Shown here one piece after another: positions 36,034-43,627 of a stretch of 46,334 nucleotides of DNA. Below the pieces are notes generated by a model. The model did no database searches. It was not told where the DNA came from and was given only the letters and a program-made list of their open reading frames with translations. Positions within the stretch are counted from its first letter, which is position 1. Every line of letters begins with the position of its first letter. Position numbers and translations under genes: made by a program. Source of the stretch: DASRIA01 sp035650255 (GTDB taxonomy: Bacteria; Actinomycetota; Thermoleophilia; Solirubrobacterales; JBBDJG01). The stretch lies in assembly GCA_035650255.1 (NCBI GenBank), contig DASRIA010000071.1, positions 1 to 46,334 of the forward strand, read 5' to 3'.

Positions 36034-37623
36034 ATGGAAGCTTTGATCGTGATCGCAGTTGCCTGCGTCGCGGCGTTCGTCGCGGCATGGGCAATTCGAG
36101 GGAGGGCGGGCACACCGGCCGGCTCGGTAGCTGACAGCCACGCCCGGCCTCACGGGCCGGCGCCCGCGACGGGCGCGGCCCTGGTCGGCACGTCGACCAC
36201 GGCCGGCGGCCAGTGGACGAGGTCCGAGCGCACCGCGAGCGCCGACCGGCCCGATGACGCGGGGCGCACCGGGATCGACGCCGTCCTCGACGCCCGCGAG
36301 GTGGAGGCGCTGCGCGAGCGGCGCGAGGAGGTGCTGCGCGCGGAGGCCCGCGTGCTGCAGCGCGAGGAATCGCTGGAGGCGCGCATCGCCGACCTCGCCG
36401 GGCGCGAACGTGCCCTCAACGACCGGATGCGCGAGCTGGAGCAACGGGAGGCCGTGGCGGGGGAGGGAGCGGAGCGCGTCGCCCTCGATCTCGAGCGGGT
36501 CGCGGGAATGACCCGGGGCCAGGCCCGCCAGATGCTGCTGCGAGAGGTGGAGGAGAACGCGCGCCACGAGAAGTCCCGGATCGTGCGTCAGGTGGAGGAG
36601 GAGACGCGCCGCGAAGCGGGGCGCCGGTCCCGCAACATCCTTTCGGCGTGCATGCAGCGGCTGGCCGCGGGCCACGCGTCGGAGACGACCGTCTCCCTCG
36701 TTGCGCTGCCGTCCGACGACATGAAGGGGCGGATCATCGGCCGCGAGGGCCGCAACATCCGCGCCCTCGAGAACATCACCGGTGTCGACTTCATCATCGA
36801 CGAGACGCCCTCGGCCGTCGTGCTCTCCGCATTCGATCCGGTGCGCCGTGAGATCGCAAAGCTGACCTTGCAGAAGCTGGTCCAGGACGGCCGCATCCAT
36901 CCCGCGCGCATCGAGGAGGCGTACTACCAGGCCAAGGCGGAGATCGACAACCACGTGATGGAGCAGGGCGAGCAGGCCCTGTTCGAAGCGAACGTGCACG
37001 CGATGCACCCGGAGCTGGTGAAGCTGCTGGGCCGGCTGAAGTTCCGCACGAGCTACGGGCAGAACGTGCTCAGCCATTCGATCGAGGTCGCGCGGCTCGC
37101 GGCGATGATGGCGGACGAGCTGGGGGCAAGCGCAAAGACGGCGCGCCGCGCGGCGCTGCTGCACGACATCGGGAAGTCGGTGACGCACGAGGTCGAGGGC
37201 CCACACGCTCTGGTCGGCGGCGACCTGGCGCGCCGGTACGGCGAGCCCGAGGCGGTCGCCCACGCGATGGAAGCGCACCACAACGAGGTGGAGATGCAGA
37301 CGGTCGAGGCGGTGATCGTGCAGACCGCCGATTCGCTGTCGGGCGCCCGGCCGGGCGCCCGGGGAGAGTCGCTCGACCAGTACGTCAAGCGCCTGCGCCA
37401 CCTCGAGGAGATCGCCTCCCGCCATGACGGCGTGGAGAAGGTCTACGCGGTGCAGGCCGGCCGGGAGGTGCGGGTGATGGTGGCGCCGCAGGTCCTGGAC
37501 GACGACGCCGCGACGCTCCTCTCGCACGACATCGCGCGCGAGATCGAGCACGAGGTCGAGTTCCCGGGCCAGATCAAGGTGACTGTGATCCGCGAGAGCC
37601 GGTCGGTCGACTTCGCAAAGTAG
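36034..37623 (+). CDS. rny: Ribonuclease Y
   Basis: RNase Y is a membrane-anchored endoribonuclease that starts mRNA decay. The 529-residue protein has an N-terminal membrane helix (about 3-22), a low-complexity stretch (about 25-85), a long coiled coil (about 88-200), a KH domain (LPSDDMKGRIIGREGRNIRALE) and an HD domain with H377-D378 in LLHDIGKSV, followed by the conserved C-terminal region ending IRESRSVDFAK. The ribosome site GGGGAGAG precedes the ATG. The terminator about 80 bases upstream means rny either needs its own start or depends on read-through. Confidence 0.96.
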   Translation: MEALIVIAVACVAAFVAAWAIRGRAGTPAGSVADSHARPHGPAPATGAALVGTSTTAGGQWTRSERTASADRPDDAGRTGIDAVLDAREVEALRERREEVLRAEARVLQREESLEARIADLAGRERALNDRMRELEQREAVAGEGAERVALDLERVAGMTRGQARQMLLREVEENARHEKSRIVRQVEEETRREAGRRSRNILSACMQRLAAGHASETTVSLVALPSDDMKGRIIGREGRNIRALENITGVDFIIDETPSAVVLSAFDPVRREIAKLTLQKLVQDGRIHPARIEEAYYQAKAEIDNHVMEQGEQALFEANVHAMHPELVKLLGRLKFRTSYGQNVLSHSIEVARLAAMMADELGASAKTARRAALLHDIGKSVTHEVEGPHALVGGDLARRYGEPEAVAHAMEAHHNEVEMQTVEAVIVQTADSLSGARPGARGESLDQYVKRLRHLEEIASRHDGVEKVYAVQAGREVRVMVAPQVLDDDAATLLSHDIAREIEHEVEFPGQIKVTVIRESRSVDFAK

Positions 37624-37635
37624 CGGTCGCACCCA

Positions 37636-38229
37636 ATGGTGATCGGGCAGGGATTTGCCTGGGCCCACCTGCCCAGGGCGGCGGGCACGGCCACGCTCGA
37701 GATGTTCGAGCTGTTCCCCGACCTCATCGAGCACGCCGACCCGGCGGAGTCCAAGCACCAGCACGCGACCTTCTCGCAGCGAGAAGAACGGGTCGCGGGC
37801 AGGCTGCTCTCGCTCAACATCCGGCGCCTGCCGGAATGGGTGTTGAGCAGAGCGCACAGGGTCGCGATGTTCGGTGTCGAGCCCGACTACGTCCCGGCCG
37901 CGATGAGCTCCCCGCGTGACCTGGCTCGCAGCACTGTGCCCGACGAGCGCCTGACGCAGTTCACGGACGGCGGGCGCTTCGGCGTCGATCGCTGGCTGCG
38001 AGTCGAGCACCTCGCCGAGGACTTCCTGGGCCTGGTCGCCGAGTTCCGTGAGGTGGCGCCGGCGGACAGGAAGCAAGTCGAGGCCGTCCCCCAAGTCAAT
38101 GCCATCGAATACGACCACGACGTGTCGCACTGGTTCACGCCGGCCCAGATCCGCGAGATGTACTCCCGCAACCCGCGCTGGACGGCGCTCGAGGAGCGCG
38201 TCTACGGCGATCTGACGATCGACATGTGA
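37636..38229 (+). CDS. Small sulfotransferase-like protein
   Basis: The 197-residue protein starts with FAWAHLPRAAGTATLEMF. HLPRAAGTAT (11-20) resembles the 5'-phosphosulfate loop (HIPKTGGTS-like) of the Sulfotransfer_2 group. Downstream it has KHQHATFSQREE, RWLRVEHLAEDFLGL and a C-terminal MYSRNPRWTALEERVYGDL, all in the order seen in that group. It is short, so the acceptor-binding part may be reduced or absent. It begins 12 bases after rny and may share its transcript. The acceptor is unknown. Confidence 0.65.
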   Translation: MVIGQGFAWAHLPRAAGTATLEMFELFPDLIEHADPAESKHQHATFSQREERVAGRLLSLNIRRLPEWVLSRAHRVAMFGVEPDYVPAAMSSPRDLARSTVPDERLTQFTDGGRFGVDRWLRVEHLAEDFLGLVAEFREVAPADRKQVEAVPQVNAIEYDHDVSHWFTPAQIREMYSRNPRWTALEERVYGDLTIDM

Positions 38230-38231
38230 TC

Positions 38232-38260
38232 TTCACACGGCGCGTCCTTTGAAATACGAT
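38232..38260 (+). promoter_or_regulatory. Promoter of the sulfotransferase-radical SAM-aminotransferase operon
   Basis: TTCACA (five of six to TTGACA), a 17-base spacer and TACGAT (38255-38260). The predicted start near 38267 leaves a leader of about 19 bases with the strong ribosome site GAAGGGAGGGAG. Confidence 0.65.
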
Positions 38261-38285
38261 CAGTCGGCGCTCAGAAGGGAGGGAG

Positions 38286-39623
38286 ATGGAGAGCGGCATG
38301 GGCCTGGACACAGGGGATGTGGTGGTCATCGAGGACGTGGCCCCGGCGGATCGGCGCAACCGGATCGCGGACTTCAGCCTCGGCCACCCGCAACCGGCCA
38401 CCTCCGAGCCGACGTACTCCATCCGCTTCCAAGGGTGGGTCGTGGGCCGCGGCGCGCCCGCCGTGTCGCTCACGATCAACGACGGGCAGGGGCGGCTCGT
38501 CGACCTCCCGATCGTGCACCCGCGTGACGACGTCGCCGATCTCATGCCGGACTACCCGTGGGCCGGTCGATCCGGCTTCACGGCGCGGATCGGGGCGCTG
38601 CACCTGCCACAGCACTTCCAGCTCGAGCTGACGGCGCTCCTGGAGGACGGCACCCGCGGGCTCGTGGGTTACGTGCGCGGCCGCCGGCGCCGGCTCCCGG
38701 CGCTTGCGGGGCAGCGGTACATCCCGGTCGCGCTGACGACCATCGGGCGGTCGGGCTCGACGTGGCTCACGTGGCTGCTCGGCCAGCATCCCGAGGTGCT
38801 CGCCTACCGGACTTTCGACATGGAGCCGGCGGGGCTCGCGTATTTCGCCGAGCTGATCCGCGCGCTGAGCCAGCCGACCAGCTACCACTCCGCGCTCAAG
38901 GGACAAGTCGACAACGCGGACTGGTGGACGGGCTCCGACCCGTGCCATGGACAGGGCTGGTACGAGTCGGACCCCGGCACCGACCGCTGGCTCGGGACCG
39001 AGTACGTCGAGGGCCTGACGTCCTTCTTCGCCGCGCGGCTGGACGAGCTCGTGGCATGCCAGGCCCGGGCCGAGGGCAAGCCCGGCGCCGGGATGTTCGT
39101 GGAGAAGAACGGGCCCACGTTCTTCGGCCAATCGCTCTGGCTCGAACTGTGCCCGGGGATGCGCGAGATCTTCCTGGTGCGAGACCCGCGCGACGTGGCG
39201 TGCTCGATCTTCGCCTTCGAGCGGAAGCGCGACTCCGAGTGGTTCTGGGGCACGCGAGACAAGGAGTGGACGGAGGAGGACGTGATCCGCGAGCCGCTGG
39301 GCAACGACGTCGACCTGCTCATGCACTGCTGGGAGCAGCGCGCCGAGACGGGATTGCTGCTGCGCTACGAAGATCTGATCGCCGACCCGCACGAGTCCCT
39401 GGCAAGGGTCTTCGACCACCTCGGCGCCGACTCGTCGGATGTGACGGTCGCGGGCGTGGTGGAGCGCGGCGCCCGGCTCGAGCAGGCGCGTCGCGATTGG
39501 CACGTCACGAGCGCAGACGTGAACCGCTCGGTCGGGCGGTGGCGCGAGGAGCTCTCGCCTTCGCTGCAGCGCGCCTGCAACGAGGCGTTCGCCCCGGCGA
39601 TGGAAGTGTTCGGGTACGCATGA
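38286..39623 (+). CDS. Two-domain sulfotransferase
   Basis: The 445-residue protein has two parts. Residues about 45-135 form a beta-rich accessory domain (GWVVGRG, HPRDDVADLMPDYPWAGRSGF) that also appears at the C-terminus of the aminotransferase two genes downstream. Residues about 145-440 form a PAPS-dependent sulfotransferase with GRSGSTW (154-160) as 5'-phosphosulfate loop and RDPRDVACS (299-307) as 3'-phosphate site (R299, S307), then a C-terminal LLLRYEDLIADP. It transfers sulfate to an unknown acceptor, probably a sugar. It is the first gene of a coupled operon; its stop overlaps the next start (ATGA). Confidence 0.88.
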   Translation: MESGMGLDTGDVVVIEDVAPADRRNRIADFSLGHPQPATSEPTYSIRFQGWVVGRGAPAVSLTINDGQGRLVDLPIVHPRDDVADLMPDYPWAGRSGFTARIGALHLPQHFQLELTALLEDGTRGLVGYVRGRRRRLPALAGQRYIPVALTTIGRSGSTWLTWLLGQHPEVLAYRTFDMEPAGLAYFAELIRALSQPTSYHSALKGQVDNADWWTGSDPCHGQGWYESDPGTDRWLGTEYVEGLTSFFAARLDELVACQARAEGKPGAGMFVEKNGPTFFGQSLWLELCPGMREIFLVRDPRDVACSIFAFERKRDSEWFWGTRDKEWTEEDVIREPLGNDVDLLMHCWEQRAETGLLLRYEDLIADPHESLARVFDHLGADSSDVTVAGVVERGARLEQARRDWHVTSADVNRSVGRWREELSPSLQRACNEAFAPAMEVFGYA

Positions 39624-41284
39624 CGGTCACCGCGGACACGCCCGTGGTGCGTACGACCCCTGCGGAGCGCGAGCGCCGCGAGCTGGAGAATCGCGCAGCG
39701 CTCGAGCGCGCGCTGATCGATGGGCGCACGTTCCTTGAGACGGGGCCCTACGAGGCGCACATCGGCTTCAGCAACGTGTGCAACATGTCGTGCATCATGT
39801 GCTGGAACGGGGCCAACCCGCCGCCGCGCAAGATGACGCCTGAGCTGATCGCCCGGATCGGGAGCGACGTCGCCCCCTGGCTGTCGGTCATCACCCCCTA
39901 CAACGGCAGCGAGCCGCTGATCGTCTCCTGGGAGGACACCCGCCGCATGTGCGCGGAGCACAGCAACCTGCTGAGCCTCACGACCAACGGCTCGTTCCTC
40001 GACGAGCGCCGGTTCGGCGAGTTGCGCGACATCACCGAGACGCTGTTCATCTCGATCGACAGTCACATCCCGGAGATATTCGAGCGAATCCGCCCGGGCG
40101 CGAAGGCGGACGTCATCTACGAGAACCTGCGCAGGGCGGCCCGCCTGGCCCGCGAATGCAACCTCGAGTTCATCGCGAACATCGTCTTCATGACCGAGAA
40201 CGGGCCCCACATGCCGGAGACGATCGAGTTCCTCGCCGACGCGGGCATCGACTCGGTCGCCGTGCTGCAGATGCTCGACGTGAACGGCGCCAGCGGGTGG
40301 TCGAACCCGCTCGTCCACTTCAGCCCGGCCTATGTCGCCGACATCAAGCGGCGTTGCCTGGAGGTGGCTGAGCGGCGGAGCCTGAAGTTGCTCTGGAACG
40401 TCGCGGGGTGCGAGGGATACAACTTCCAGAAGGGGGGAGTGCCGCGCAAGCAGCGCAAGGCCGAGTACGACCACTGGAACTGGCGCATGCAGAACCACCT
40501 GCCGGGGGTCTGCCACAACGCCTATGACCGCCTGCGGATCGACACGGATGGCTGCGTCGCGCCCTGCTCGTACTCGACCGACGGCGAGCTCGAGCTGGGC
40601 AACCTGAACGACGTGACGTTCCAGGAGCTGTGGAACAGCGCGCGAATGCGCGACCTGCGCCGCGCGCACTACACGTGGGACTACCCGTCGATCTGCGCCA
40701 CGTGCCGCTTCAAGGACCCGGTCCAACCGCGGAAGTGGCTGCCGTTCGCCCGAGCCGTCCTCGATGGCCTCGGCCTGGACTTCGACGATCGCGACGCCTC
40801 GCTCGAGCTGGGGGGCCCGGGTCACATGACCCGCCACACGGAAGCACCGACGTTGTCCTTCCGGCGGCCGGATCCGGTGGTCGACCGGCTCTTTGTCGTG
40901 GCCGCAATGGGCGGTGAGACCGACGAGCTGGAGGCCTGGGAGGTGCGCAGCGATGCGGCTGCAGGCGACCAGGCCTGCTTCACGATCCCGGCAGAGGCCT
41001 GGGCCCGTATGCGGCCGAACGTCGGGTGGTGGTGGGGAGCGTTCGGTTTCTCGTCGCGCGACCCGCTGCGAGTGCGCATCTCCACCGAGTTCCACTGCCT
41101 GATTCGCCACCGGGCGACGTCGCGCGTGCCGGGCAGCGGCCTGCGGTACCCGGACGCCGGCGGGTCCACGGTGGTTGACCTCGGGGCGGTGCAGCGACCT
41201 GCGGAGCAGCCGCCGCTCGCCCCGCGCCGGCACGGTGATCCCTGGGCGCACGTGTGGCGGAGCCAGGTGCGGAAGCGCGCGTGA
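39620..41284 (+). CDS. Radical SAM/SPASM enzyme with extra C-terminal domain
   Basis: The 554-residue protein has the radical SAM cluster motif CNMSCIMC (C54, C58, C61) after FSNVCN, the GSEPL stretch of the GGEP type, and a SPASM-like auxiliary cluster region with C298, C312, C316, C359 and C362 (CHNAYDRL, GCVAPC, ICATC). After about residue 375 there is a domain of about 180 residues that I do not recognise (FRRPDPVVDRLFVVAAMGG, NVGWWWGAFGF). SPASM enzymes modify peptides, sugars or aminoglycosides. No precursor peptide is visible nearby, which favours a glycan or small-molecule substrate. It is coupled on both sides (ATGA and GTGA). Confidence 0.88.
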   Translation: MTVTADTPVVRTTPAERERRELENRAALERALIDGRTFLETGPYEAHIGFSNVCNMSCIMCWNGANPPPRKMTPELIARIGSDVAPWLSVITPYNGSEPLIVSWEDTRRMCAEHSNLLSLTTNGSFLDERRFGELRDITETLFISIDSHIPEIFERIRPGAKADVIYENLRRAARLARECNLEFIANIVFMTENGPHMPETIEFLADAGIDSVAVLQMLDVNGASGWSNPLVHFSPAYVADIKRRCLEVAERRSLKLLWNVAGCEGYNFQKGGVPRKQRKAEYDHWNWRMQNHLPGVCHNAYDRLRIDTDGCVAPCSYSTDGELELGNLNDVTFQELWNSARMRDLRRAHYTWDYPSICATCRFKDPVQPRKWLPFARAVLDGLGLDFDDRDASLELGGPGHMTRHTEAPTLSFRRPDPVVDRLFVVAAMGGETDELEAWEVRSDAAAGDQACFTIPAEAWARMRPNVGWWWGAFGFSSRDPLRVRISTEFHCLIRHRATSRVPGSGLRYPDAGGSTVVDLGAVQRPAEQPPLAPRRHGDPWAHVWRSQVRKRA

Positions 41285-42924
41285 CCTCCGCCGGGACGGA
41301 CCGTCTCACCCTGTGGGAGGAAGCGCGGTCCCTGCTCGCCTACGGCAACCACCATCGCGTGCTCCTGCGGTCCCTGTACCGGGGGGAGGACGGCGTGTTC
41401 CCACGCTTCGCGGTTCGCGCGCAGGGGTGCGAGATCGTCGACGAGAGCGGCCGCGTCTTCATCGACTGGGCCAACGCGTGGGGGCCGGTGCTGCTGGGCT
41501 ACCGCCATCCGGCCGTCGAGGCAGCGATCCGCGAGCAGCTCGAAGCGGGACCGACGATGTCACTCATGCACCCGGTCGAGCTGGACGTGGCCCGCGCGCT
41601 GACCGACATGGTGCCGTGCGCGGAGATGGTCGCGTTCGGCAAGAACGGCTCCGATGTGGTCACCGCGGCGGTGCGGCTCGCGCGCGCGGCTACCGGGCGC
41701 GAGGTGATCGTCCAGTGCGGCTTCCACGGCTTCCACGACTGGTACACGTGCCTGTACAGGAACACGGTCGGGACTCCGAGTGTGCTGCGGCCGCTGATCG
41801 AGACGTTCCCCTACGACAACTTGGAGGAGCTGGCGTCGGTGCTGGAGCGCCTGCAGGGCCGGGTCGCGGCGGTCGTGATGGAGCCGGTGAACATGCTGAT
41901 CCCGCAGCCCGGATACCTGGAGGGTGTGCGCGAGCTCGCAGACCGGCACGGCGCGCTGCTGGTGTTCGACGAGATGGTGACCGCATTCCGGGTCGCGAAC
42001 GGTGGCGCGCAGGAGCTGTTCGGCGTGACCCCCGACATCGCATGCATGGGAAAGGCGATGGCAAACGGGATGCCCTTGGCCGCGGTGGTGGGAAAGGCGC
42101 GGTTCATGCGACACCTTCCGCACGTCGCCTACGGCATGACGTTTCGCGGCGAGACCCTGTCGCTCGCCGCCGCAAAGGCGACGCTGTCGGTGCTGCGTGA
42201 CGAGCCCGTCACCGAGCATCTCGCGCACATGGGATCCCAGGTGCGCGAAGCCTTCGACGGAATGTGCGAGGAGCGCGGCATCGAGGGGCGGTTGAGCGGG
42301 CCGGACGCGCGGCTCACCGTGGTGCTGGACGAGCAGGCCGGCGTGCGCGCGGACCGGCTGACGACGCTGTTCATCCAGGAATGCGCGGTGCACGGCGTCC
42401 TCACCACCGGAACGCTGCTGCCGTCCTACGCGCTCGACGAGGAGGCGCTCGATCGCACGGTGGCAGCGGTCGGGCAGGCGCTCGACGCGGTGGCGGGTCT
42501 GATCGCGGGCGGCCCGGAAGGCCGGCCGCCCGGCCGCATGCTCGCGACGCGCGGCTTCATCGACAGCATGACCGAGCGCGACGGCTCGCTCGACGTCGCG
42601 GGGTGGCTGCTGGTCGACGACGAGCCGCCGGACGAGGTGGAAGTGGCCGGCCTCGACGGCGACGTGGTCCAGGCCGATGCCGTGGAGCGGCCCGGCGTCG
42701 CGGAGACATTCCCCCATGTGGACGGCGCCGAGCGCAGCGGATGGTCTGCCGTGCTGCCGGACTCGGCGTTCCTCAGGGACGGCATCTGGGAGTTCGAGCT
42801 GCGTGCGCTGCGCGGCGGCGATGTGGTCTTTACGTGCGGTGTGGGGCGGCGCTCGCTACCCGCCGGCACCGAGCCCGCGCTGACGGCCCCCTACGCGGTC
42901 GCCGACGGCCTGGTCTACGTGTAG
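41281..42924 (+). CDS. Class III (HemL-like) aminotransferase with C-terminal accessory domain
   Basis: The PLP-dependent enzyme (547 residues) resembles glutamate-1-semialdehyde aminomutase: IVDESGRVFIDWANAWGPVLLGYRHP, GKNGSDVVTAAVRLARA, LVFDEMVTAFR with D230, and the Schiff-base K258 in CMGKAMANGMP. It is not the heme enzyme on this evidence: the context is a sulfotransferase/radical SAM operon, and residues about 436-526 add the beta domain shared with the operon sulfotransferase (GWLLVDDE, VERPGVAETFPHVDGAERSGW). HemL-like transaminases also occur in surface-sugar loci. I chose GTG 41281 (GGAAG five bases upstream, GTGA overlap) over GTG 41254. Its end overlaps the convergent Stf0 gene by ten bases. 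Confidence 0.88.
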   Translation: MTSAGTDRLTLWEEARSLLAYGNHHRVLLRSLYRGEDGVFPRFAVRAQGCEIVDESGRVFIDWANAWGPVLLGYRHPAVEAAIREQLEAGPTMSLMHPVELDVARALTDMVPCAEMVAFGKNGSDVVTAAVRLARAATGREVIVQCGFHGFHDWYTCLYRNTVGTPSVLRPLIETFPYDNLEELASVLERLQGRVAAVVMEPVNMLIPQPGYLEGVRELADRHGALLVFDEMVTAFRVANGGAQELFGVTPDIACMGKAMANGMPLAAVVGKARFMRHLPHVAYGMTFRGETLSLAAAKATLSVLRDEPVTEHLAHMGSQVREAFDGMCEERGIEGRLSGPDARLTVVLDEQAGVRADRLTTLFIQECAVHGVLTTGTLLPSYALDEEALDRTVAAVGQALDAVAGLIAGGPEGRPPGRMLATRGFIDSMTERDGSLDVAGWLLVDDEPPDEVEVAGLDGDVVQADAVERPGVAETFPHVDGAERSGWSAVLPDSAFLRDGIWEFELRALRGGDVVFTCGVGRRSLPAGTEPALTAPYAVADGLVYV

Positions 42925-43619
42925 GCGGAGTAGCGCTCCACCCACTCGTCGGTGAGCGCGTCGGCCTGCTGCTCGAGCTCGAGCGGGGCGGAGGCGACGG
43001 CTACCGGCCCGGGCACGCCGAGGAAGTCCAGCACGCTGCCGAGCGTCTCCTCGGGCTGCGCGACCAGCCGCTCATACACGACTCGATGCGGGGTGATCGA
43101 GCGCTGCCCGAAGTACTGCTCCCAGGATGCGCCCTCCTTGCGGATCACCTCCAGGTAGAACGCGATCTGCTCGGCGTCGAAGACCGGCTCGCCCCGCGCC
43201 TCGTGGCTCGAAGCCCACTGGTTGGTCTGGATGGCCCGCACCCAGGAAACGGCCTGTCGCACCGCGTCCTCGCGCTGCATGTGGACGTAGCGCAGACCGG
43301 GGAAGAGGGCGTCGGGGTCGCCTCCCGGAAGGTGCCCGAGCTGGCCCCAGTGGACCTTCAGCCCGAACACGCCGTTCGGCGTGGTCTTCTTGCGCAGCAG
43401 CTGGGCCGCGTATTCCTCGTCCGACGAGCTGCCCCACCGCTCGCGGAAGCGGCCCATCAGCTCGGGGTCGAAGAACTCCGTCGGCGCGCCGGCGACCTCC
43501 GTGTTGCAGAGCAGCTCGCACAGCAGCGACGAGCCGCACCGGGGCACCGAGCACACCATGTAGGAGATGCGCGGCTCAGCCGGCGGGAATTCGTGATCGG
43601 CCTTGTGGTGTGTGTACAT
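42915..43619 (-). CDS. Stf0-type sulfotransferase
   Basis: The 234-residue protein matches the Stf0 family, whose mycobacterial member sulfates trehalose: YMVCSVPRCGSSLLCELL (20-37) as the PAPS loop, then TEVAGAPTEFFDPE, VFGLKVHWGQ, YVHMQREDAVRQAVSWVRA and WASSHEARGEPVFD. It is transcribed toward the aminotransferase and away from miaB; its ATG is only eight bases from the miaB GTG. Whether it belongs to the same pathway as the convergent operon is inference from position and shared chemistry. The acceptor is unknown, possibly a disaccharide or glycolipid. Confidence 0.88.
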   Translation of the reverse strand: MYTHHKADHEFPPAEPRISYMVCSVPRCGSSLLCELLCNTEVAGAPTEFFDPELMGRFRERWGSSSDEEYAAQLLRKKTTPNGVFGLKVHWGQLGHLPGGDPDALFPGLRYVHMQREDAVRQAVSWVRAIQTNQWASSHEARGEPVFDAEQIAFYLEVIRKEGASWEQYFGQRSITPHRVVYERLVAQPEETLGSVLDFLGVPGPVAVASAPLELEQQADALTDEWVERYSAYT

Positions 43620-43620
43620 T
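43615..43620 (+). promoter_or_regulatory. Candidate -10 box of a leaderless miaB transcript
   Basis: TACATT is followed by seven bases and the miaB GTG. The stretch TACATTGCTTCG nearly repeats that before rpsO. The box overlaps the Stf0 start codon on the other strand. Confidence 0.4.
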
Positions 43621-43627
43621 GCTTCGG

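Noticed and set aside
37636..41284. RiPP cluster with a short precursor peptide for the SPASM enzyme
   Set aside because: No small ORF with a ribosome site and a core-like sequence is found in the gaps; genes overlap or are separated by less than 60 bases.
41281..42924. Aminotransferase as the heme-pathway HemL
   Set aside because: The operon context, the added C-terminal domain and absence of other hem genes argue for a paralogue.
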